From NCBI RefSeq assembly GCF_001686985.1, contig NZ_CP015318.1:1920001-1984000 (forward strand): a DNA stretch of 64,000 nt, given 5' to 3'. This document shows, one piece after another, positions 1 through 7,714 of this stretch (positions within the stretch are counted from its first letter, which is position 1; the number at the start of each line of letters is the position of its first letter). Under the pieces are notes generated by a model, which worked only from the letters and a program-made list of their open reading frames with translations, was not told the DNA's origin and ran no database searches. The position numbers and the translations under genes are program-made. The DNA comes from Mesorhizobium amorphae CCNWGS0123 (GTDB lineage Bacteria > Pseudomonadota > Alphaproteobacteria > Rhizobiales > Rhizobiaceae).

Positions 1-889
1 GGCCGTCGTCGAGGAAGGTCAGGTTCTGGCCGATGTTGAGGGTGGCCGCGGAGCTGTCGCCGTCCTTGTCGGTGATGGTTGCCGTCAGCGTCACCAGATT
101 GTCGGCGGTCAGGCTGACCGGCTCGTTCGGGTCCGACGTCGGATGGACGACCGCCCGTTGCTGGTCGAGCGTCACATTGCCCGAGGCATCGGTCGAGACC
201 GTGAACACGATCGCGCCGCCGGCGCCCGCCCGGCCGACCACCTGGCCGGCCTCGAGGCTCAGCACCACCGCCTGGCCGCTCAGCGTGTCGACCAGCCCGG
301 TCGACCCGGCATTGAAGCCCAGTGCATAGGTGATCGCGCCGGCGCCGTCGGCGCCGTAGCTGGAGGTGAAGGCGCTGGCGAAGGCCTTCGTGTCGTTGGT
401 CAGGAGAACCGTCTCGTCCACCGTCAGCGACGCGCTGGCGCCCGACGCCGAGATCGTCGGGCCGTCGTCGAGGAAGGTCAGGTTCTGGCCGATGTTGAGG
501 GTGGCCGCGGAGCTGTCGCCGTCCTTGTCGGTGATGGTTGCCGTCAGCGTCACCAGATTGTCGGCGGTCAGGCTGACCGGCTCGTTCGGGTCCGACGTCG
601 GATGGACGACCGCCCGCTGCTGGTCGAGCGTCACATTGCCCGAGGCATCGGTCGAGACCGTGAACACGATCGCGCCGCCGGCGCCCGCCCGGCCGACCAC
701 CTGGCCGGCCTCGAGGCTCAGCACCACCGCCTGGCCGCTCAGCGTGTCGACCAGCCCGGTCGACCCGGCATTGAAGCCCAGTGCATAGGTGATCGCGCCG
801 GCGCCGTCGGCGCCGTAGCTGGAGGTGAAGGCGCTGGCGAAGGCCTTCGTGTCGTTGGTCAGGAGAACCGTCTCGTCCACCGTCAGCAC
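1..889 (-). repeat. Near-identical 459-bp tandem repeat inside the adhesin gene
   Basis: Bases 460-889 match bases 1-430 at every position I compared except one (T at 158, C at 617). The difference falls in a third codon position and is synonymous (CAA/CAG, Gln). The period is 459 bp, or 153 codons, so the reading frame is kept. The 29-bp linker between the identical tracts (431-459) differs from the sequence at 890-918. The array probably continues beyond the left edge. Confidence 0.95.
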
Positions 890-3800
890 CGGCTCTGCGG
901 CCGTCGAGGGCGCCGCCGACGGGGCATCGTCATTGAAGGTGATGGTCAGCGTGCCCGGTGCGGTCGAACCGTCGGCGTCGGTGATGACGTAGCCCAGATT
1001 GAGCGTCGCGTTGTTCTCGTCATTGGGGCCCTGCGCCTGCAGCACGTTGTCGAGCAGCGTCACAGTGTAGGCGCCGGTCGCCGGGTCGGTTACGTGGACC
1101 GTGAACAGCGGGGTACCGATGCGATCGCCGCTGGTGGTCGTCGCCGTCAATGTGTTGGTGCCTGCGTCCCAGCTGTAGGTGACGTTCTCCTGGCCGACCG
1201 TGCCGCCGGTGCCGTTGAGCGTCGCGAACGAGAAGCCGTTGGCGCCGGCGCCGTCGCCGCCGAGGCTGCCGCCGAGCGTACCCGAGAACGTCGCTTCGTT
1301 GTTGTCGCCATCTGTGTTTGGAACCGCGATATCGCCCGTCGTGCTCGCCGCATTGCCGCCGGTAAGCGCGTCATCGTCGACAGAGGCGGCCGCTGAGCCG
1401 CTCGTTGGCGTATTGGCGTCGGTCACTACAAAGCTGATGCCGGCCGTCGCGGTATCGCCGTCGCCGTCCGTCACCGTGTAGGTCGCCGATGCCGCGCCCG
1501 TACCGGCAACCGGACTGTTGGCGGTGAACGAGTAGCTGCCGTCGGCCTTGACCTTGATGAAGCCATCGCCGATGTCGATCGCCTGCGAGTAGTTGCTGTC
1601 AGCAGGATTGAACACCAGTGCCGTGCCGTCGATATGCGTCACCGTGGCGCCGTCGGCGCCGGCGACGAAGTCCAGCGTGCCGGTCAGCGTCGTGCCTTCG
1701 GCAACGTTCTGCGAGGCTTCCGTGCTTGCGGTGGGAGCATCGTCATTGAAGGTAACCGTCAACGTGCCCGATGCCGTCGAGCCGTCGGCATCGGTGATGA
1801 CGTAGCCCAGGTCGGCCGTCGCGTTGTTTTCGTCATTGGGACCCTGTGCCTGCAGCACGTTGTCGAGCAGCGTCACCGTGTAGGCGCCGGTCGCCGGATC
1901 GGTCACATGAACCGAGAAGAGGTCGCCGCGCGGGCCCGTCGCCGTCAGCGTATTGTTGAGGGAGTTCCAGCTGTAGGTGACGTTCTCCTGGCCAACCGTG
2001 CCATTGGTGCCGTCCAGCGCTGCAAATGAGAAGCCGCCGGCGCCGTCGCCGCCGAGACTGCCGCCGAGCGTGCCGGAGAAAGTGGCTTCGCTGTTGTCGC
2101 CATCGGTGTTCGGAACCGCGATGTCGCCCGTCGTGCTTGCCGCATTGCCGCCGGCAAGCCCGTCGTCGTCGACAGAGGCCGCCGCCGTGCCGGTTGTCGG
2201 ATGGTTGGCATCCGTCACCGCAAAGCTGATGCCGGCCTGCGCCGTGTCGCCGTCGCCGTCGGTCACCGTGTAGGTCGCCGATGCGGCACCCGTGCCGATG
2301 ACCGGATTGTCGGCGGTGAACGAGTAGCTGCCGTCGGCCTTGACCTTGATCGAACCATCGCCGATGTCGATCACCTGGGAGTAGCCGTCGCCCCCGAAGA
2401 TCAGTGCCGTGCCGTCGATATGCGTCACCGTGGCGCCGTCGGCGCCGGCGCCGAAGTCCAGTGTGCCGGTGATCGTCGCGCCCTCGGCGACGTTCTGCGA
2501 GGCTTCCGCACTTGCCGTCGGCACATCGTCGACAATGTTGGCGACGAGCGTGCCGTTGACGCTCTGGCCGTCCTGGTCGGTCAGCGTGACGGTTAGGTTT
2601 TCGAACAGGCTGTTCTGGTCGAGGGCGTTGGCATGCGCCTCATTGTCGTTGAGCGTGTAGGTGTAGCTCACTTCGCCTGTAGCTTGATTGTAGGCCGTCA
2701 CCGACAGCGTGTTGCCGAGCGCGGTCGTGAACGAGCCGGCGGTGAACGCCCCGTTGGTGATGAAGTTGTGGCCCTCGATTGTCAGCGCGGCGATGCCGTC
2801 CGGCGAGGAGATCGTGAAGGTGCCCGCACCGGTCTCGGCCGTGCTTGCCGGATTGGAGCCGGGTCCGCCCGGCGTGCCGACGTTCAATGCCTCTTCATCC
2901 ACCGTCACGTCGCCGCCACCGGCTTCCGGCGTCAGGTCGGTGATCACAGGCGGTGAGTTGCCGATCGAGATGGTCAGCGTGGTGTGCGAGGTGTCGCCGT
3001 CGCCGTCCTTGATCGTATAGGTGAAGACGTCATTGACGCCGCCGGCGGTGCCGGCGTCGCGGACATAGGAGTAGGTGCCGTCGGCATTGAGCGTCAGCTT
3101 GCCGTAAGTGCCCTGGATCTGCACGCCGAGCGTGGCAGCATTGTCGACATCGGTATTGGTGTTGCCGGCCGCAACGCCAACCACGGCCGCGCCATCGGCG
3201 CCCTCGGTATCGGCATTGCCGTCCGTTGCGTTGGCGTCGGCGCCATCGGTTCCGCCGGCCAGCACATTGCCGGTCGCCGGGTCGAACTGGCCGGCCGCGA
3301 TGCTGTCGATGTCGGCGACCGCTGTCGGCACGTCGTCGATGATGGCGACGGCAAAAGTGGTGCTGGCCGAATCGCCGTCGACATCCGTAACCGTGATGCT
3401 GAAATTGTCCGGAACCGTATCGTTCGGATCGAATCCGTTTGTCTGCTCGGGATGGGTGACTGACTCGGTGACAGTGTAATTGTATTCGATAGCACCGGTA
3501 CCCGGATCGAAGGACACGATCGTGATGTAGCCGAACTGGCCCGGGATCTGCTGCCCGACGCCGGTCACGGTGACGCCGTTGATGACGATCGAGCCGATAC
3601 CATCCGGCGCATTGATGTTGATCGTTCCGACGCTGGACGTTTCCGCGTCGCTCGGTGCGTCGCTACCTGGCGATTGGGCCGGGCCCCCGTCCAGGCCGGT
3701 TTCGCTGGCCGCCTCGTCCGGGGCAAGCAATGACGTGGCCACCACGGAGACCTGCTTGTCGACAACAGACGGGAAGAGCTCGCGCCGGTCCAATAGCCCA

Positions 3801-4408
3801 AACTGCAAGGCAGTCGGAGGCAGCAATGCCGAGAGGTCGAACCCGTCGCCGATGCCGCCCGGAGGAACCGCGAAGTTTCCACCGGCGCTGTCCGGGCCGT
3901 TGCCAGGTCCTGCCGAAATCGAGCCATCGGCGCCGAAGGCGACATCGACATGGCTTGCTTCCAGCGCTGCGATCAAGGCAACGCGCGGCACCTCGACATC
4001 GCCGAGGATGAAGGTCGGCACGTTCAGGGCGCCGTCCTTGATGACGATCACCGACCCATCTGGCTGTTCGAGCACCAGATTGCGGCCGTCGACACGGATG
4101 TTGTCGATCGAGACATTGGCCGGAAGCCTCACCACGTTGCTGGCGTCTGCCACATAGTCATGCGGCGCAGGCGCTGCCGCCGCAGCCGCTGGTGGATTTG
4201 CCGCCGCTGCCGCGGGCACTTGCGGCTGCACGGGTGCGCCGCTGCCAACATCGACCGGAACCGGATCGGCAACTGCCGGGGCTGGCTCCCCCGTCGCCGC
4301 CTGGGCGACCTGCATCTCTGCCGGTGCCGTTGCGCCATTGTGTTCGCTGGAAGCCGAATGCTCGTTCCGGGAACCCGAAAAATTGTCCAACTCGATATTG
4401 GTGGTCAT
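1..4408 (-). CDS. Giant type I-secreted repeat adhesin (LapA/BapA-like), N-terminal part
   Basis: An uninterrupted minus-strand frame of 1469 codons starts at the ATG at 4406-4408 and leaves the window at its left edge, so the C-terminus and any RTX or type I secretion signal are not visible. There is no signal peptide. Residues 1-85 are Ala/Pro-rich and disordered-looking. Residues about 90-165 form a conserved prefix module (IRVDGRNLVLEQPDGSVIVI), as I recall from other alphaproteobacterial large adhesins. Cadherin/VCBS-like beta domains follow, rich in DxDGD motifs. Next come two imperfect 266-residue repeats (about 627-1157, with sequence typical of T1SS-143 domains) and two nearly identical 153-residue DUF5801-like repeats. 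The divergent LapG-like protease and the neighbouring tolC/ABC/hlyD genes imply a cell-surface biofilm adhesin exported by that system and releasable by proteolysis. The family is clear; the partner assignment is inferred from context. Confidence 0.9.
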   Translation of the reverse strand, partial: MTTNIELDNFSGSRNEHSASSEHNGATAPAEMQVAQAATGEPAPAVADPVPVDVGSGAPVQPQVPAAAAANPPAAAAAAPAPHDYVADASNVVRLPANVSIDNIRVDGRNLVLEQPDGSVIVIKDGALNVPTFILGDVEVPRVALIAALEASHVDVAFGADGSISAGPGNGPDSAGGNFAVPPGGIGDGFDLSALLPPTALQFGLLDRRELFPSVVDKQVSVVATSLLAPDEAASETGLDGGPAQSPGSDAPSDAETSSVGTININAPDGIGSIVINGVTVTGVGQQIPGQFGYITIVSFDPGTGAIEYNYTVTESVTHPEQTNGFDPNDTVPDNFSITVTDVDGDSASTTFAVAIIDDVPTAVADIDSIAAGQFDPATGNVLAGGTDGADANATDGNADTEGADGAAVVGVAAGNTNTDVDNAATLGVQIQGTYGKLTLNADGTYSYVRDAGTAGGVNDVFTYTIKDGDGDTSHTTLTISIGNSPPVITDLTPEAGGGDVTVDEEALNVGTPGGPGSNPASTAETGAGTFTISSPDGIAALTIEGHNFITNGAFTAGSFTTALGNTLSVTAYNQATGEVSYTYTLNDNEAHANALDQNSLFENLTVTLTDQDGQSVNGTLVANIVDDVPTASAEASQNVAEGATITGTLDFGAGADGATVTHIDGTALIFGGDGYSQVIDIGDGSIKVKADGSYSFTADNPVIGTGAASATYTVTDGDGDTAQAGISFAVTDANHPTTGTAAASVDDDGLAGGNAASTTGDIAVPNTDGDNSEATFSGTLGGSLGGDGAGGFSFAALDGTNGTVGQENVTYSWNSLNNTLTATGPRGDLFSVHVTDPATGAYTVTLLDNVLQAQGPNDENNATADLGYVITDADGSTASGTLTVTFNDDAPTASTEASQNVAEGTTLTGTLDFVAGADGATVTHIDGTALVFNPADSNYSQAIDIGDGFIKVKADGSYSFTANSPVAGTGAASATYTVTDGDGDTATAGISFVVTDANTPTSGSAAASVDDDALTGGNAASTTGDIAVPNTDGDNNEATFSGTLGGSLGGDGAGANGFSFATLNGTGGTVGQENVTYSWDAGTNTLTATTTSGDRIGTPLFTVHVTDPATGAYTVTLLDNVLQAQGPNDENNATLNLGYVITDADGSTAPGTLTITFNDDAPSAAPSTAAEPVLTVDETVLLTNDTKAFASAFTSSYGADGAGAITYALGFNAGSTGLVDTLSGQAVVLSLEAGQVVGRAGAGGAIVFTVSTDASGNVTLDQQRAVVHPTSDPNEPVSLTADNLVTLTATITDKDGDSSAATLNIGQNLTFLDDGPTISASGASASLTVDETVLLTNDTKAFASAFTSSYGADGAGAITYALGFNAGSTGLVDTLSGQAVVLSLEAGQVVGRAGAGGAIVFTVSTDASGNVTLDQQRAVVHPTSDPNEPVSLTADNLVTLTATITDKDGDSSAATLNIGQNLTFLDDG
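940..2530 (-). repeat. Imperfect 798-bp (266-residue) repeat pair in the adhesin gene
   Basis: Two diverged copies lie about 798 bp apart. For example, the blocks encoding VGQENVTYSW and VTLLDNVLQAQGPNDENNAT recur in both. Each copy carries a T1SS-143-like beta module followed by a VCBS-like DGDGDTA motif. They are clearly older than the 459-bp tandem repeat because they differ at many positions. Confidence 0.8.
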
Positions 4409-4732
4409 CTCTGAAACCCCTCCGGTATTTCCCGGAAAGAGACAGGGGTGGCCCCTCCTTTGCAACAGTCCTTCAATCTATTTCATATACTAGACTATAC
4501 AGGCATGAGCATTTTTTACGCATGGTAAACCGCCGCCATATATCCAGCTATATCTTGCCTTTCGCGAGCGCTTTTCGGCGGCCGGCGGGTTGCGGCCGTC
4601 TGATCAATATAAGTATAAATTAAATTAGAATTTTAAATAAAGTAGACAAAACCAATTGCTGGAAACTTATCCACCTTCATTTCCAATAATTTGAGACGAG
4701 ATTGGTAGCGTCCACAGTCAAAGGTGGACGTT
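4409..4732. promoter_or_regulatory. AT-rich divergent regulatory region between adhesin and LapG-like protease genes
   Basis: This 324-bp non-coding gap separates two divergent start codons. It contains a markedly AT-rich core (about 4600-4690) unlike the GC-rich genes on both sides, so both promoters should lie here. Bases 4604-4612 read TCAATATAA, identical to the half-site of the perfect inverted repeat at 7681-7706 ahead of the hlyD-like gene. No convincing -35/-10 pair could be assigned by eye. Confidence 0.5.
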
Positions 4733-5722
4733 ATGACAATAAAAAAATCTTCTCCGGCATCGGCCCCGTTTAGGATTCTCCTACTGGCGCTCGGCCTTGC
4801 GGGCGTGCCGCATTCGTCGTTGGCAAGCGCCATGTCGGGTGATTCGGTGCCTGCCGGTGCGCCGCTCGAAAGGCTCCAGGCGCCGTCCAGCCTGGGCGGC
4901 GTTTCGTTGGCGAGGCCTCAGCCCTGGCAGCCTGCCGCGCCCTACCGCGTTGGCTCCGTCTCCGGCAGTTACGCTCCTGCCGAGGCGGATGGCGCAAACA
5001 CCTCTTCGATGGCAGAAGCCAATACCGGCATCGACCCGATGCAGACGGCAGCGATCATCCCGGGCGTGTTCGGCTCGGTTGCCCTTTCGATGCGCAACTT
5101 CCCGGTCGCGGCCCGCTGGGCGCCTGTCTACAAGGCGATCGTCGGCTGTTCGGCGGGTAGTGCGTGCGAGCGCAAGAACGCAGCGTTCGTCGCGATGGTG
5201 GACGCGGCCAAGGCCAAGGGGTTCAGCGACAAGCTGGCCTTTGTCAACACCAGCATCAATCGCCTGATCGCCTACCGCAAGGACAGCGCCGTCTACGGCA
5301 AGCTGGACTATTGGGCGAAACCTTCGGAAATCCTCGCGCGGCGCGCCGGCGACTGCGAGGATTTCGCCATCCTCAAGATGACGGCGCTGCTGCAGGCGGG
5401 CATTCCGGCGCAGAGCATGTCGCTCGTTGTCCTTCAGGATCGCAAGAGGAAGTTCTTTCACGCTGTGCTGTCGGTAAGCACGTCCAGCGGCGCCTTCATC
5501 CTCGACAGTCTTGGCAATGCCGTCCGGCGCGACAGCGATCTCCCCGACTATGTTCCGCTCTATTCCTTCAGCATGGATCGGGCCTGGATCCATGGCTCCA
5601 GAACCGGTGGCGCCGAGATGGCCGACATCAAGGGTGGTTTCACGACGATCGCCCCCGGCGAAGGCTTGCAGCCGGACATGGTTCTTGCGGACACGATTTC
5701 GGACCGCCTCGGCCCGCAGTGA
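4733..5722 (+). CDS. Periplasmic bacterial transglutaminase-like cysteine protease (LapG-like)
   Basis: The 329-residue protein has an N-terminal signal peptide (Lys-rich start, then a LLLALGLAG core, cleavage near residues 30-33) and a C-terminal transglutaminase-like cysteine protease (BTLCP) domain. The catalytic triad is visible: Cys in GDCEDFA, His in FFHAVLSV and Asp in ILDSLGNAV. LapG family members cut the N-terminal retention module of large adhesins in the periplasm and release them. The divergent adhesin gene is the obvious candidate substrate. The ATG at 4733 was preferred over the in-frame GTG at 4724 because AAGGTGG at 4721-4727 is well placed as its ribosome binding site. No LapD-like c-di-GMP receptor, the usual inhibitor, is seen in the window. 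Confidence 0.88.
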   Translation: MTIKKSSPASAPFRILLLALGLAGVPHSSLASAMSGDSVPAGAPLERLQAPSSLGGVSLARPQPWQPAAPYRVGSVSGSYAPAEADGANTSSMAEANTGIDPMQTAAIIPGVFGSVALSMRNFPVAARWAPVYKAIVGCSAGSACERKNAAFVAMVDAAKAKGFSDKLAFVNTSINRLIAYRKDSAVYGKLDYWAKPSEILARRAGDCEDFAILKMTALLQAGIPAQSMSLVVLQDRKRKFFHAVLSVSTSSGAFILDSLGNAVRRDSDLPDYVPLYSFSMDRAWIHGSRTGGAEMADIKGGFTTIAPGEGLQPDMVLADTISDRLGPQ

Positions 5723-5747
5723 GCGGCGCACTTTTCCTGGAATTGCT

Positions 5748-6389
5748 TTAGCCGTTGAAGACGAACGCCATCAGCAATTCAGGTTCGGCCACCGGCGCGC
5801 GCACCGCGCTCAGCTGACCCCGGTAGCGGCGCTCGCCGGCGCCGATGACGAAGCCGGTCGCGACCGGCGTCTCGCCATTGGTATCGAGCCGCGCGAATAT
5901 ATCGGCAACATTGAGGTCCAGCGCCAGCTTTAGGTCGTGGCGCGCATCGTCGTTTGGTGCTGTCGGCAGCTGCCGCTTGACCAGCTGCTGGAAGGGCGCG
6001 TTGAACGTCAGGATTTTCTTCGACGATGACAGCGCGAAGGCCGGCGACGGACAGGCGACCAGAATGGCGTTGATCGTCCTGATCGAGGCGAGCTTTCGCA
6101 GCATCAGATTTTCTTCCGCCATGCCGCGCATGCAGGCGACCCGGATCGCCGACGTCAGGTTCCCCTGATCGGCATGGCTTTCGGCGATCTCGTCGACCAG
6201 CATGCCGATCGTGCATTTCCGGGCTTCGGCCATCTGCTTGAGCGACACCCAGAACACGCGTTCCAGGCGAATGCCGCGGCGTATGCCGCCTCGTGCGACG
6301 ACCCGGAACTCCGGGCCGAAATCGTCGGCCGTAAGCGGCAGCATCGGCCGCTCGCCTTGGGTGGCGGGAAGGGCGGAGCTATCGTTCAC
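5748..6389 (-). CDS. Ribbon-helix-helix domain protein with PAS-like C-terminal part
   Basis: The 213-residue protein has a ribbon-helix-helix (RHH_4-type) segment at about residues 33-70 (RRGIRLERVFWVSLKQMAE). This is followed by a helical linker with RVACMRGMAEENLMLRKLAS and a region at about residues 105-165 that resembles a degenerate PAS fold (AFALSSSKKILTFNAPFQQL). It is the last gene of the leftward tolC-ABC-hlyD operon: its start overlaps the hlyD stop by 11 bp, suggesting translational coupling. A DNA-binding regulator that senses something through the PAS-like part is the simplest reading. Autoregulation of the secretion operon or control of the adhesin is inference. The PAS assignment is tentative. 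Confidence 0.72.
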   Translation of the reverse strand: MNDSSALPATQGERPMLPLTADDFGPEFRVVARGGIRRGIRLERVFWVSLKQMAEARKCTIGMLVDEIAESHADQGNLTSAIRVACMRGMAEENLMLRKLASIRTINAILVACPSPAFALSSSKKILTFNAPFQQLVKRQLPTAPNDDARHDLKLALDLNVADIFARLDTNGETPVATGFVIGAGERRYRGQLSAVRAPVAEPELLMAFVFNG

Positions 6390-7668
6390 TCATGGCCTCC
6401 TGGCGCGCTTTGTTGATCGGCTTCAGCAGGTAGTTCAGGATCGTCTTGCGCCCGGTCTTGATATCGACTGAGCAGATCATGCCCGGGATGATCGAATAGG
6501 CCTTGCCGTCCCTTTCCAGCGTCGACGTGTCCGTCGCGACGCGCACCTGGTAGTAGGGTTCGCCCGTCTTCTGGTCGACCAGGCTGTCGGCGGTGATGTT
6601 CGAGACCTTGCCTTCGATGCCGCCGAAGATCGAGAAGTCGTAGGCGGTGACCTTGATCAGCGCATCCTGGTTCTCACGAATGAAGGCGACATCGCGTGGC
6701 GAAACCCGCGCTTCGACCAAAAGGGTCTCGGAGGTGGGCACGATGCCGGCCACGACGGCGCCGGGCTGCACGAAGGCGCCGACCGTGTTCAGCTCCATCG
6801 TGTTGACGATGCCGTCTACCGGCGAACGGATGTCGGTGCGCGCGACCTTGTCGGTGGCGCCGCGAATGGTCTCGTCCACCACCGAAAGCTCGGCCAGCGC
6901 CTGGGTCAGGTCGTCCAGCGCTTCCTGTTGCAGCTGGAGACCGAGCTCGTCGACCTGCAGCTGCGCTTCGGTGATGGCACCCTTGGCCTTCTTTATCGTC
7001 TCGCCGGCCAGGTTCAGCTGGCCATTGAGCTCAGCTTGCTGCCCATCGACGCGGATCTGCTCGGTCTTTGCCATCAGGCCTTTTTTGACCATCGCTTCGA
7101 CCAGCTTTGCCTCCTGGTCGCTGATCACCAGGTTCTTGGTCAGGCGGTCGGCATTGGCGGTTGCTTCGTCCAGCTCCTTCTCGCGCTGGTCGAGGCGCGA
7201 TTTGAGCACCGACAGCTTGATGTCGAAATTCTGGCGCCGGGCGATGAGCAGTTTCTGCTCGTTGTCGCAGATCTCCGGTGCGACCGACTGGATTTCCTCC
7301 GGGCACGGAAAGGGGCCGGAAAGGCTGCCGGCCTGCTCGAATTTGAGCCTCGCGATGCGCACCTGCAATGCGCGCGCCTTGGCCTGCTGTTCGCCGAGGC
7401 TGGAGGTGTTGACCGTGTTGTCGAGCCGGATGATGAGGTCGTTCTTCTTGACTACCTGGCCGATCCTCACCGCGATTTCCTGAACCACGCCGGCCTCGCT
7501 TGACTGGATGATCTGGGTCTTCGATGCGGGTATGACCTTGCCGTCGCCGCGCGCGATTTCATCGACTTCGGCGAACGACGCCCAGCCTACGAACGAGACG
7601 AACAGCGCCCCGATGATGAATATGGACGCCGACGCAAACAGCGGTGGGCGGTCTTCCCTTGCAAGCAT
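6379..7668 (-). CDS. HlyD-family type I secretion membrane fusion protein
   Basis: The 429-residue protein has a short cytoplasmic N-terminus, one transmembrane segment (about residues 12-32, FIIGALFVSFVGWASFA) and a biotinyl/lipoyl-like motif (GVVQEIAVRIGQVVKKNDLIIRLD). A long alpha-helical hairpin follows (about residues 130-260, many EAQL and QAEL heptads), then a C-terminal beta-barrel. This is the periplasmic adaptor that links the inner-membrane ABC exporter to TolC. It lies between the ABC gene and the RHH-PAS gene on the same strand, 46 bp downstream of the ABC stop. The likely cargo is the adhesin at 1-4408; that pairing is inferred from proximity. Confidence 0.93.
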   Translation of the reverse strand: MLAREDRPPLFASASIFIIGALFVSFVGWASFAEVDEIARGDGKVIPASKTQIIQSSEAGVVQEIAVRIGQVVKKNDLIIRLDNTVNTSSLGEQQAKARALQVRIARLKFEQAGSLSGPFPCPEEIQSVAPEICDNEQKLLIARRQNFDIKLSVLKSRLDQREKELDEATANADRLTKNLVISDQEAKLVEAMVKKGLMAKTEQIRVDGQQAELNGQLNLAGETIKKAKGAITEAQLQVDELGLQLQQEALDDLTQALAELSVVDETIRGATDKVARTDIRSPVDGIVNTMELNTVGAFVQPGAVVAGIVPTSETLLVEARVSPRDVAFIRENQDALIKVTAYDFSIFGGIEGKVSNITADSLVDQKTGEPYYQVRVATDTSTLERDGKAYSIIPGMICSVDIKTGRKTILNYLLKPINKARQEAMSER

Positions 7669-7680
7669 TTCCCACGTCCT

Positions 7681-7706
7681 ATTATATTGAAATGGTTCAA
7701 TATAAT
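7681..7706. promoter_or_regulatory. Perfect 11-bp inverted repeat between ABC transporter and hlyD genes
   Basis: ATTATATTGAA and TTCAATATAAT flank the 4-nt spacer ATGG. The element fills more than half of the 46-bp gap, 13 bp upstream of the hlyD start. It is very AT-rich in a GC-rich neighbourhood and has no T-tract on the coding strand, so an operator or an mRNA processing/stability hairpin fits better than a terminator. Confidence 0.75.
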
Positions 7707-7714
7707 CAGTTTTG

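Noticed and set aside
1..889. Possible CRISPR array because of exact direct repeats
   Set aside because: Repeat units are 430-459 bp, in frame and coding; there are no short repeats with unique spacers.
143..1396. A 417-codon plus-strand open frame over the adhesin repeats
   Set aside because: It is antisense to the adhesin frame, Arg/Gly-rich, and repeats only because the underlying DNA repeats.
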